Origin: Gilliamella sp. ESL0443
GTDB taxonomy: Bacteria; Pseudomonadota; Gammaproteobacteria; Enterobacterales; Orbaceae
Assembly: GCF_019469165.1 (NCBI RefSeq)
Contig: NZ_CP048263.1
Coordinates: forward strand, 1,116,001-1,180,000
Direction of reading: 5' to 3'
Length of the DNA: 64,000 bases
Below, in pieces: positions 54,446 through 63,070 of this stretch. A program made the position numbers and the translations under genes. The notes under the pieces are model-generated. The model was not told where the DNA came from, did no database searches, and saw nothing but the letters and a program-made list of their open reading frames with translations. Every line of letters starts with the position of its first letter. Within the stretch, counting starts at the first letter, position 1.

Positions 54446-56542
54446 ATGTCTTTAAGCAGTGATACTATAATGTTTTTTTTGGTAATAGTTGGAAGTATAT
54501 TCCTTGTAATTGTCGGATTCTTCCTATTATTTAAGGCATTTTACATAAAGGTTCCTCAAGGTACGGCGCTTATTGTTAATGACATGACGTCAAAACCTAA
54601 AGTTCATTTTACTGGTGCATTGGTATATCCAATCATCTACAAAAAAGAGTTCATGAAAATTTCCTTGATCACTTTTGACGTAGAACGAAGAGGTAAAGAT
54701 GGTTTAATTTGCCAAGACAACCTTAGGGCTGACATCTGCGTAGCATTCTATTTACGCGTTAATGAAACAACAGAAGATGTTCTTAAAGTTGCCAAATCAA
54801 TCGGTGTAGATCGTGCATCAGACCAACAAGCGGTAAGCACATTATTTAGTGCTAAATTTTCAGAAGCATTGAAAACCGTAGGTAAACAATTTGAACTTGC
54901 AAAGCTGTTTGAAGATCGAATGAATTTCCGTGAACGTATCATTGATGTAATAGGTAAAGACCTTAACGGTTATGCCCTTGAAGATGTTGCTATCGATTAT
55001 TTAGAACAAACTCCAATTAAATCACTCGACCCAGATAATATTTTTGATGCTGAAGGTATTAATAAAATTACAGCTATAACTGCTGTACATAAAGATGAAA
55101 CCAATAAGCGAGAACGCGATCTAGAGTTAGCTCTTAAGAAAAAAGATACTGAAACTATCGAAGCTAAACTTGAATTAGAACGTCAACAAGCTGACGCTGA
55201 GGCTCGACAAAAACGTGAAATTGAAACTATTCGAGCTAGAGAAGCCGCTGAAACATTAAAAGTTCAAGAAGAAGAACGTTTGAAAGCTGAACAAGCTAGA
55301 ATTCAAACCCAACAAGAAATTGAAGTAAGAGAAGAGAATCGTTTACGTGAAGTAGAAGTTGCACAGAATAACCGCCTAAGAGCTATTGCGATTGAAGAAG
55401 AACGTGTAATCCGAGCTCGTTCACTTGAAATTGTTGCTCGTGAACGTGAAGTTGAACTACAACGAATAGAGAAAGACAAAGTTGTAGAAGAGGAAAAGAA
55501 ACAGATTGCTAATGTTATTCGTGAACGTGTAGCAGTTGAAAAAACAGTTGCAGTTGAAGAGGAAAACATTAAAGAAGTTCGTGAAGTTTCAAGAGCAGAT
55601 CGTGAAAAACAAACAACAATTATTGAAGCTGAAGCTAGAGCTGAACAAGAGCTAGTTAAACAAGTAAAACAAGCTGAGGCAGATGAACAATCATCTAAAC
55701 ATCGCGCAATTGAAATCAGCACGATGGCTCAAGCTGAATTAGAAGCTGCAGCTAAACAAGCTGAAGCTAAAAAACAATTAGCTCAGGGTATAGAAGCCGA
55801 AGAAGCGGCAATAGGCCTTGCCGAAGCTAAAGTACGTAAAGCAAGAGCAGAAGCAGAAGAAAAAGAAGGTTTAGTCAAAGCAAATATTACAGCTGAGACA
55901 TTATTAGCTGAAGCGAAAGGTAATCAAGAAAAAGGCTTAGCAGAAGCTAAAGTTATTGAAGCCAAAGCAATTGCAGTAGAAAAACAAGGTTTAACTGAAG
56001 CTAAAGTACTTGAGGAAAAACTTTCTGCTCAAGCTCGTGGTGATGAACGTATTGGATTCGCAAAAGCATCAGCAACAAAAGAACAAGGTCTTGCAGAAGC
56101 GTTAGTAATTCGCGAAAAATTAACTGCTGAGGCAAATGGTTTAGTAGATAAGTTCCAAGCAATGGGTACGATGAATGAACAATCGAAAAATCATGAGGAA
56201 TTCCGCTTAGCGCTTGAAAAAGGTTTCGAACAAGCCATGGCTGCTATTGCTGCTAACAAAGAAATTGCTAGAGAACAAGCTGACGTGCTTGCTGCAGCAT
56301 TCAGTAAAGCCAATATTGAAATTGTAGGCGGTAATGATAACTTCTTTAATAGCTTCTCTAAAGCAATTAGTGTAGGTAAAGCAATAGAAGGAACTGTTAA
56401 TCAGAGCCCTGTACTACAATCTGCATTACAATCAGTACTATCTCGCTTATCGGGAGACAAAAACATAAAAGAGACTTTGCAAAACACTGATTTAAAAGCG
56501 TTAGCAAAACAATTTTTGTCATCCAATAATGAAAATGAATAG
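54446..56542 (+). CDS. yqiK: flotillin family protein (YqiK-like), extended
   Basis: The 698-residue protein has one N-terminal helix (about 9-30), an SPFH/Band 7 domain (about 32-215, with VPQGTALIVNDM and VAFYLRVNETTEDVLKVAKSIG) and a very long Glu/Ala-rich coiled coil (about 215-560). The C-terminal part (565-698) includes FRLALEKGFEQAMAAIAANKEIAREQADVLAAAFSKANIEIVGG in part. Flotillins form scaffolds in lipid microdomains. E. coli YqiK is about 553 residues, so the coiled coil is longer here. A large antisense ORF inside is a by-product of the repetitive codons. Confidence 0.93.
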   Translation: MSLSSDTIMFFLVIVGSIFLVIVGFFLLFKAFYIKVPQGTALIVNDMTSKPKVHFTGALVYPIIYKKEFMKISLITFDVERRGKDGLICQDNLRADICVAFYLRVNETTEDVLKVAKSIGVDRASDQQAVSTLFSAKFSEALKTVGKQFELAKLFEDRMNFRERIIDVIGKDLNGYALEDVAIDYLEQTPIKSLDPDNIFDAEGINKITAITAVHKDETNKRERDLELALKKKDTETIEAKLELERQQADAEARQKREIETIRAREAAETLKVQEEERLKAEQARIQTQQEIEVREENRLREVEVAQNNRLRAIAIEEERVIRARSLEIVAREREVELQRIEKDKVVEEEKKQIANVIRERVAVEKTVAVEEENIKEVREVSRADREKQTTIIEAEARAEQELVKQVKQAEADEQSSKHRAIEISTMAQAELEAAAKQAEAKKQLAQGIEAEEAAIGLAEAKVRKARAEAEEKEGLVKANITAETLLAEAKGNQEKGLAEAKVIEAKAIAVEKQGLTEAKVLEEKLSAQARGDERIGFAKASATKEQGLAEALVIREKLTAEANGLVDKFQAMGTMNEQSKNHEEFRLALEKGFEQAMAAIAANKEIAREQADVLAAAFSKANIEIVGGNDNFFNSFSKAISVGKAIEGTVNQSPVLQSALQSVLSRLSGDKNIKETLQNTDLKALAKQFLSSNNENE

Positions 56543-56581
56543 GTTACTATCAGAATAGCCATTTATCTATAATGTAATCAG

Positions 56582-56611
56582 TTTTAGGTAGGATTCATTT
56601 CCTACCTAAAA
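56582..56611. other. strong hairpin between the flotillin and ATPase genes
   Basis: A perfect 12-bp stem (TTTTAGGTAGGA / TCCTACCTAAAA) with a six-base loop lies 39 bases after the flotillin stop and 38 before the ATPase start. The plus-strand side is followed by A residues, not a U-run, so it is not a normal intrinsic terminator for this operon; it may slow decay or set the level of the last gene. Confidence 0.65.
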
Positions 56612-56648
56612 CATTAGGTATTTCAGTATTATCTTCAACGAGTAAAAC

Positions 56649-59600
56649 ATGTCAGAAACCCAAGATCAGCAACAAACATCAATTGATAAAGCAGTCGCGG
56701 AAGGCGGAGCTTATGAAATTCTTCGTAAACGTTTAACCTCTTTAGGACAAGAACTTAATCAAAAGACAGAAGCTCTAAATCAGGAAAGGCTATCTGAGTT
56801 TGGTAAAAGTGACATGTCCATTATTAGCCGTATTCGTATTAGAACGGAAAATAACTGTGTAGCACGAGATATTGTTCGCTTTGGTGATTGGTTGTTGTTT
56901 GGTTATAACGTCTATTTAGGATTAAAAAAAGAAACCAAGATAGAAGATGTATTTTCACTTTATCAATTAGTTGAACGTGATAACAATTATGAAGCTGATC
57001 CGGTTGATCTCTCAAATACATTCTTAAATATAGATCGATTTATACAAGACTTTAATGAACTTTATACTTATTATAAAAATGCCCAGTTACTTCAGCTTGT
57101 TGAACGTGATGGAAAACTTCTTGCTAGTTTTCAAATTGGAGAACGAATTAGTGATATTCGTGTATTTCGATGGTCTATATCCAGCGATAAAAAAACAATT
57201 GAATATATAGATAATCGAGGTGAGCGCGACATTGCACTACCTCCTGCCTACGATTTTGAATGGATCGAAACAACACGTGAAGATATTGTTAATGGGCGAT
57301 TTCCGCATATCAATGTTCTTGATACAGTATTTGTTGAAACCATTGGTGGTGACTTAACAATAAAGTGTGAAAATAATACTAATGATGGTTTAGGAATTTA
57401 TCGAGAAGAGGTTGTTGATAAAAATCAATCAATTAATGATGCTAAAATAGAATATGCAAAAGTTGGTTCATTAATCCTATTGAAAATTCTCCCTTACCGC
57501 GAAGACAATTGGCGCTATTTAGTTTATAACTCGCTAACCCAGCAAGTCCATCGTATAGATTTTATTGGTCAATCATGTATTCAACTTCCAGAAGATCATG
57601 GAATTATATTTCCTGGGGGATACTACTTACAAAATGGAGATTATAAAACTTTTGACCAATCAATGTTAGGTATGCGTTTCAGACGAATTCGCCGTTCACC
57701 AAATGGTGAAGATGTTTTATACATTTTCTATGACCCAAGCAATGGGCGACTAGCACTGTTCAATTATAATATGATTGAACGCAAACTAGATAACCCAATT
57801 TTAGGTCATGGCTACGCCGTTTTTGAAGATGGTCGAATGGTCGTTTTTGAAGGAGAAAGTGATGAGCCAACTAGAGTTCATCCAATGCAAATTTGGCAAA
57901 CTCCTTTTTATAGTGATGAATATGCAGCACAACAACCGACAAATAATAGCTTCCTCGGAAAAATAGGTAATGCTGAACTTGTTCGCGGAATTTCAGATCT
58001 GTATTTTATCTCGCGCGAAATCGATAACCAGGCAGTCTCTTCACAACTCTATAGCAAACTAAGTGAAGATACAAAACGGCTCTTTGATAATTACTTTTGG
58101 CTCAATGACGAGAAACAACTATCATTCTCCCCTATTCTTCGTAATATTTCACAAACGAGTGAATTAGTTATAGATGAGTATGAAAAAGTCGAAAGCATTC
58201 GACGTCAATCCGAAAGCGCTATGCGTGAGGCAATTTCTAATCAACAAGATTTATTAACCAAGCTTTACCCTGATAGCTGGCAAGAAACTCAAGAATTTGT
58301 TGATGCATTAAATGCAATAAAATTACAACTTGGCAGTTTAGTCACATTAAGAACTTACCGATACATTGATTTAGACCAAATCGATGAAATGGAAAATAAA
58401 CTAAAAGTTAGACAAGCTGAGGTTTCATTAGCTACTGCTGAGTTTTTAGGAAGTGATAAAGCATTAGAGCCATTCAATATAAAAATTGACGATATTGAAC
58501 AGCAAATTACCAAAGCAGATACTGTTGCAAAATTACTTGAATCTGTTGAAATAACAGAAACTATGTCAACTGATTTAGATATGCTTTCACAATTGATAGC
58601 AACTCTAAAATTTGATGACGTCACATTACAAACTAAAATCATAGAATCAATAGCTGAAGTCTATGCAAAACTTAACCAAACAAAAGCTAAAATCCAACAA
58701 AAACGAAAAAATTTAGCTAATGTTGAAATGGTCGCTCAATTTGGTGCTCAATTTAAATTATTTGGCCAAAGTATCGCCAATGCCTTGAGTATGGCAACAA
58801 CACCTGAAAAATGTGATGATGAGCTATCTCGTCTTCTAGTACAACTTGAAGAGCTTGAGAATCAATTTAGTGAAAGTGAAGAGTTCCTTAATGATATTCT
58901 GGCTAAACGGGAAGAGATATTAGAATCATTTGAAACTCACAAACAATCACTACTTGAAGATAGAACAAGACGAACAGAAGCGTTACTTACGGCTGCCAAT
59001 CGAATTTTAGATAGTATACCAAGAAGAACGGCTAAATTTTCTGATCAAAATGAGTTAAATGCTTTTTTTGTTGCCGACACTTTAGCTTTAAAAATTCGTG
59101 AAATTGTCGAAAAATTAAGAGCACTCTTTGATAATGTCAAAGCAGATGATATTGAATCTCGTTTCCAAAGTGCCAGAGATCAATCAATACGTGCCTTACG
59201 AGATAAATCAGAAATATTTGAATCTGGCGGTAATGTAATCAAACTGGGGCCAAGACATAAGTTTAGTGTCAACACCCAAGAACTTGATTTAACCATTGTA
59301 CCAAAAGAAGATCATCTTTATTTGCAATTAACGGGTACTGATTATCAAGAAAGAATTAATCACCCTAAATTAGAAAGTTATAAGCCTTTCTGGTCAATTT
59401 CATTAGAATCCGAATCGCCTAGTGTTTACCGTGGTGAATATTTAGCATATTCAATAATTAATTCAGCGCTTAAAAAAGAGCATGATTTAAGTTATGACGA
59501 TTTAAAAAATCAATTAAACAAACCTGAGGTATTAGCTAAAACAGTAAGAGATTATGCGTCAATGCGATATCGTGAAGGCTATGAAAAAGGGATTCACGAT

Positions 59601-61634
59601 CACGATGCATTAAAAATATTAGCCAAACTGATCCCGCTAGGTGAAGCGGCCGGTCTATTACGCTATAACCCTTTAGCCCGAAGCTTAGCTATCCTTTTTT
59701 GGCATCATAATCAAAAGAATGAAATTGCCAAATTATGGCCAGAGCGAGCCAAAACTTGTAAAGATATACAGGCGTTATTTGGTCATGATGAAGGTATAAG
59801 AAATCTTCAAACAGAGATGTCTTTTGAATTAACCCAATTTTTAGAAAAGTACCCTATTCAACATGAACAGTATCATGTAAAACAAGCAACTGAATATTTA
59901 AGCTATATATTAGCCGAAACACCACAAGAATTTACGTTAAGTAAATATGGCCACTATCTATTTGAAGGTTTAAAAGCCCGCCTCGAGGAATCTCATATGT
60001 GGGGTGATTTTAACCAATCACAAAGCAATCTTCAAAAACGACTTGCCGATCGCTGGATTCTAATCGAAAGTTGGTTTAAAGGTCTTTGTACCCTCCCCCA
60101 ATATCAAAAACTATCAGACTATATTGCTGAAGCTTTAGTATTGTGTATGTTAGATAAAGAAAGTAGCATTACGCTGGGAATTAGCGAGCTTGAGCTTGAT
60201 ATTTCCGTCAACGATTTACTTGGCGATCATCCAAGTATAATTCAGGGAGTGTTGAATATTAATCTTGATGATTTCTTTAGTCGCATGCGTAAACAGTCCA
60301 GAATTATTATTCCGGAGTTTCAGCATTATCAAAGTCTTCGTCAGGAAGTACTCGATGAACAACGTGATCTTCTACATCTGGAGGAATTTAAGGCTAAACC
60401 ATTAAGTTCGTTTGTGCGAAACAAACTCATTAATCAAGTTTACTTACCTATCATTGGTGATAACTTAGCTAAACAAATGGGAACGGTTGGTGAAACTAGA
60501 CGTACCGATTTAATGGGGTTATTACTGCTTATATCTCCACCAGGTTATGGTAAAACGACGTTAATGGAATATGTTGCTAATCGTCTTGGATTAATCTTTA
60601 TGAAGATTAACGGTCCGGCTTTAGGTCATAGTGTGTTATCTTTCGATCCAAATCAAGCACCGAATGCAACTGCCAAACAAGAGTTAGTAAAACTTAATCT
60701 TGCGCTTGAAATGGGAAATAACGTCATGCTTTATATTGATGATATACAGCACACCAATCCGGAATTCTTACAAAAATTCATCTCCCTTTGTGATGGTTCA
60801 CGCCGAATAGAAGGTGTTTGGAAAGAGAAAACTAAGACCTATGATCTCCGAGGTAAAAAATTCTGCGTTATTATGTCAGGTAACCCGTATACTGAATCAG
60901 GAGAAGTATTCAAAATACCAGATATGTTAGCTAACCGTGCAGATATTTATAATTTAGGTGAAGTTCTTGGTGGTATGGATGAAGTTTTTGCTTCAAGTTA
61001 TATTGAAAACTGCTTAACTTCAAATCCAATTCTAGCGCCACTTGCGTTGCGTGACTTAAATGATCTTTATCAACTCATTGACCATGCACAAGGCAAGCCA
61101 CTTAATAGCAATGAATTAAGTTACGCTTACAGCCAAGCAGAAATCAGTGAAATTGTTGCAGTACTTAGTCACTTATTGAAAATTAGAGAAGTGGTGTTCA
61201 AAGTTAACCAGCAATACATCGTTAGTGCTGCTCAATCAGATAAATACCGTACAGAACCACCTTTCAAACTTCAAGGTAGTTATCGAAACATGAATAAACT
61301 TGCTGAGAAGGTTTCTTCTGTTATGAATGATGATGAACTTAATCAAATCATCAACGATCACTATGTGGGTGAAGCTCAACTATTAACTAATGGTGCTGAA
61401 GAAAATCTTCTTAAACTCGCTGAAATTCGTGGCGTATTAACTGATACACAAACTAAACGTTGGCAACAAATCAAAGCTGATTTTATACGCAATAAAGCAC
61501 TAGGTGGTGATGAAAGTGATACCGGAAACCAAATTGTTACGCAATTGGCTGACTTAGTGCAAAGTGTACAGGCTTTACAGTTATCATCAAATAAAAAACC
61601 GAAAAAAGAGAAAAGAAATACAAAAGGTAAATAG
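56649..61634 (+). CDS. giant AAA+ ATPase (DUF3686/DNA-repair-ATPase type)
   Basis: The 1661-residue protein has three visible parts. The N-terminal third (to about 480) is beta-rich and unlike known enzymes. A coiled-coil stretch follows (about 505-860). The C-terminal part has an AAA+ module: Walker A SPPGYGKTT near 1296-1304, Walker B MLYIDDIQ near 1360, sensor 1 VIMSGNPY near 1411 and a candidate arginine finger in LANRAD near 1430. It ends in a basic tail (KKPKKEKRNTKGK). Databases label such proteins DNA repair ATPase, from memory without direct support. Here it follows PspA, YqiJ and flotillin genes in one operon, so a membrane-associated role with PspA is at least as likely. Confidence 0.85.
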   Translation: MSETQDQQQTSIDKAVAEGGAYEILRKRLTSLGQELNQKTEALNQERLSEFGKSDMSIISRIRIRTENNCVARDIVRFGDWLLFGYNVYLGLKKETKIEDVFSLYQLVERDNNYEADPVDLSNTFLNIDRFIQDFNELYTYYKNAQLLQLVERDGKLLASFQIGERISDIRVFRWSISSDKKTIEYIDNRGERDIALPPAYDFEWIETTREDIVNGRFPHINVLDTVFVETIGGDLTIKCENNTNDGLGIYREEVVDKNQSINDAKIEYAKVGSLILLKILPYREDNWRYLVYNSLTQQVHRIDFIGQSCIQLPEDHGIIFPGGYYLQNGDYKTFDQSMLGMRFRRIRRSPNGEDVLYIFYDPSNGRLALFNYNMIERKLDNPILGHGYAVFEDGRMVVFEGESDEPTRVHPMQIWQTPFYSDEYAAQQPTNNSFLGKIGNAELVRGISDLYFISREIDNQAVSSQLYSKLSEDTKRLFDNYFWLNDEKQLSFSPILRNISQTSELVIDEYEKVESIRRQSESAMREAISNQQDLLTKLYPDSWQETQEFVDALNAIKLQLGSLVTLRTYRYIDLDQIDEMENKLKVRQAEVSLATAEFLGSDKALEPFNIKIDDIEQQITKADTVAKLLESVEITETMSTDLDMLSQLIATLKFDDVTLQTKIIESIAEVYAKLNQTKAKIQQKRKNLANVEMVAQFGAQFKLFGQSIANALSMATTPEKCDDELSRLLVQLEELENQFSESEEFLNDILAKREEILESFETHKQSLLEDRTRRTEALLTAANRILDSIPRRTAKFSDQNELNAFFVADTLALKIREIVEKLRALFDNVKADDIESRFQSARDQSIRALRDKSEIFESGGNVIKLGPRHKFSVNTQELDLTIVPKEDHLYLQLTGTDYQERINHPKLESYKPFWSISLESESPSVYRGEYLAYSIINSALKKEHDLSYDDLKNQLNKPEVLAKTVRDYASMRYREGYEKGIHDHDALKILAKLIPLGEAAGLLRYNPLARSLAILFWHHNQKNEIAKLWPERAKTCKDIQALFGHDEGIRNLQTEMSFELTQFLEKYPIQHEQYHVKQATEYLSYILAETPQEFTLSKYGHYLFEGLKARLEESHMWGDFNQSQSNLQKRLADRWILIESWFKGLCTLPQYQKLSDYIAEALVLCMLDKESSITLGISELELDISVNDLLGDHPSIIQGVLNINLDDFFSRMRKQSRIIIPEFQHYQSLRQEVLDEQRDLLHLEEFKAKPLSSFVRNKLINQVYLPIIGDNLAKQMGTVGETRRTDLMGLLLLISPPGYGKTTLMEYVANRLGLIFMKINGPALGHSVLSFDPNQAPNATAKQELVKLNLALEMGNNVMLYIDDIQHTNPEFLQKFISLCDGSRRIEGVWKEKTKTYDLRGKKFCVIMSGNPYTESGEVFKIPDMLANRADIYNLGEVLGGMDEVFASSYIENCLTSNPILAPLALRDLNDLYQLIDHAQGKPLNSNELSYAYSQAEISEIVAVLSHLLKIREVVFKVNQQYIVSAAQSDKYRTEPPFKLQGSYRNMNKLAEKVSSVMNDDELNQIINDHYVGEAQLLTNGAEENLLKLAEIRGVLTDTQTKRWQQIKADFIRNKALGGDESDTGNQIVTQLADLVQSVQALQLSSNKKPKKEKRNTKGK

Positions 61635-61659
61635 CGAATTTTAATTATATTTTATTGTT

Positions 61660-61696
61660 AATAAAAAAGGCGGAAATAGACTTCCGCTTTTTTATT
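61660..61696 (+). terminator. terminator of the psp/flotillin/ATPase operon
   Basis: AATAAAAAAG-G-CGGAA pairs with TTCCGCTTTTTTATT (one bulged G) around a six-base loop, 25 bases after the ATPase stop. Confidence 0.9.
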
Positions 61697-61724
61697 ATTT
61701 AGTAAAAAAGGTAATTAAAATAGG

Positions 61725-61935
61725 TCAAATCAACATTAATGATAAAAATCCGTATAATAAATAGGCAAAAATATAACAACTTATTGGTGTGATTATCAAT
61801 AAAATACCTAATCTTCGCATAATTTTGGTTTTAGCGAAGCATAAAATTATTATACCAATTACGAAAACTAATAAATAAACCCACCAAAACATAAATAGTG
61901 ACAATAAAAAAAACTACTCCATTTAAATAAATCAT
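61725..61935 (-). pseudogene. small two-helix membrane protein gene, frameshifted at an 8-base homopolymer
   Basis: A 55-codon ORF (61725-61892) encodes two hydrophobic helices (starts MFWWVYLLVFVIG, basic loop AKTKIMRRLG) but has no ribosome binding site. An ATG at 61935 with a good GGAG site reads MIYLNGVVF, then meets a run of eight T (A8 at 61906-61913). Removing one T joins it in frame to the 55-codon ORF, giving a protein of about 70 residues. So either the gene is broken, the run is a phase-variation switch, or one base is a sequencing error. I recognise no family. Confidence 0.5.
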
Positions 61936-61984
61936 TTAATTAACTCCATTAATTATTATTTTTTCTATTTTTATCCTTTTCGAG

Positions 61985-62103
61985 TTATTTACCATAATTG
62001 ACTAATCCGACTTTTATTTCAGAAGCTAAAGAAGACAAAACGATACTGGGTATTAATTCATCAAGCTCAGACAAATAAAGTATACTAGAAATAATATTTA
62101 AAA
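61985..62103 (-). pseudogene. short gene remnant of unknown origin
   Basis: The minus strand reads about 40 coding-like codons to a TAA at 61985 (for example LSELDELIPSIVLSSLASEIKVG). The frame is closed upstream by TGA and there is no good start. It appears to be the C-terminal end of a lost gene. Evidence is composition only. Confidence 0.3.
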
Positions 62104-62449
62104 ATAGATTTCATATGTGTCGACCATTCTAACACTTTTTGCGATCCACTTCCCAACTTCTCATTTCAATTCACACTTCCAAAAATATCGGGCTATGATG
62201 AATAAAACTAGCTAAACTTTAATAACATGATCACAATAAACTACACAAAACAATTTACATACTAACCTACCCTGATAACTATTCAATTTACGGTTGCGAA
62301 AATGATTCATACTTGATTTTTCCGTCTCTCGATATACACAATGTATTGTGTGGTGCTTTTATCATAATGACAGATTAAACAAAATCCAAATTTTTGAATC
62401 GTATCAGGATGCGGTTGAGTATGTGAAGCTGAAGGTTTATATCGTTTAG

Positions 62450-63058
62450 TTATTCAGGTTTTTCAGGCCAGTCGATATCAGGTGCGGTATTAACATCTAT
62501 CTGATTTAATTCAAAACGATATTTTTTCCATTTTTTTAACATTTCTCTTTGATGTTCTGTAGCTATATCAGCATCAACAGCATCCTGCAAATTACTTATG
62601 GCGCTATTTGCTCCGTTTAGTAATTGCAATTGTTGTGATTGAGCAATCGCTATCTCGTATTGATGTTGTTTGTCTTTATCTAACACCCACTTTTTACCAT
62701 TCCATGAATCAAAATCTGAATTTGGTTTTAACAATGTAAAATCGTCTGGTATATCACCTATAAAAGTTACTATTGATTCAGCACCAGTTTCTATTGAATA
62801 GATTCTTTTACCACGATAATCAGTTGGGTATATCCATTTATCATCTTGTCGTACAATAGCATGATCATCGTCTACTTCTTTTGGCGCATCTAAATATGAC
62901 TGAGCAGGCAATCCAACACCGGCAGGCAAAAATTGATAGGTTGATCCTTGATATTCATTCGTTTGAGAATTAACATTAAAAACCATCCTCCAACCTGGAT
63001 GTGTTGTTATTCCACTATTATTTAAAATAGCTGTTTCTGGTTGTAATTGATATTTCAT
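62450..63058 (-). CDS. phage tail fiber assembly protein
   Basis: The 202-residue protein is of the Caudovirales tail-fibre-assembly chaperone family (Tfa). Its C-terminal domain has the usual layout: WNGKKWVLDKDKQHQYEIAIAQSQQLQLLNGANSAI, then AVDADIATEHQREMLKKWKKYRFELNQIDVNTAPDIDWPEKPE in part; the W-KKYR-L-I-W-P pattern is the hallmark. It lies 12 bases downstream of the tail fibre gene it would serve. Confidence 0.88.
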   Translation of the reverse strand: MKYQLQPETAILNNSGITTHPGWRMVFNVNSQTNEYQGSTYQFLPAGVGLPAQSYLDAPKEVDDDHAIVRQDDKWIYPTDYRGKRIYSIETGAESIVTFIGDIPDDFTLLKPNSDFDSWNGKKWVLDKDKQHQYEIAIAQSQQLQLLNGANSAISNLQDAVDADIATEHQREMLKKWKKYRFELNQIDVNTAPDIDWPEKPE

Positions 63059-63070
63059 TATTTTCTCCTG

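Larger units (their letters stand above)
61635..62449. other. decayed region between the ATPase gene and the prophage tail genes
   Basis: This 815-base stretch contains the operon terminator, a frameshifted small membrane-protein gene, a short coding-like remnant (61985-62103) and a 48-codon open run without a start (62307-62453), which contains an ACACAAT/ATTGTGT inverted repeat at 62336-62351. It looks like a junction where genes have been eroded. No attachment site could be identified without the other prophage end. Confidence 0.5.

Noticed and set aside
55303..55722. 139-codon Ser/Cys-rich minus-strand ORF inside the flotillin gene
   Set aside because: It is produced by the repetitive Glu/Ala/Arg codons of the flotillin coiled coil read backwards.
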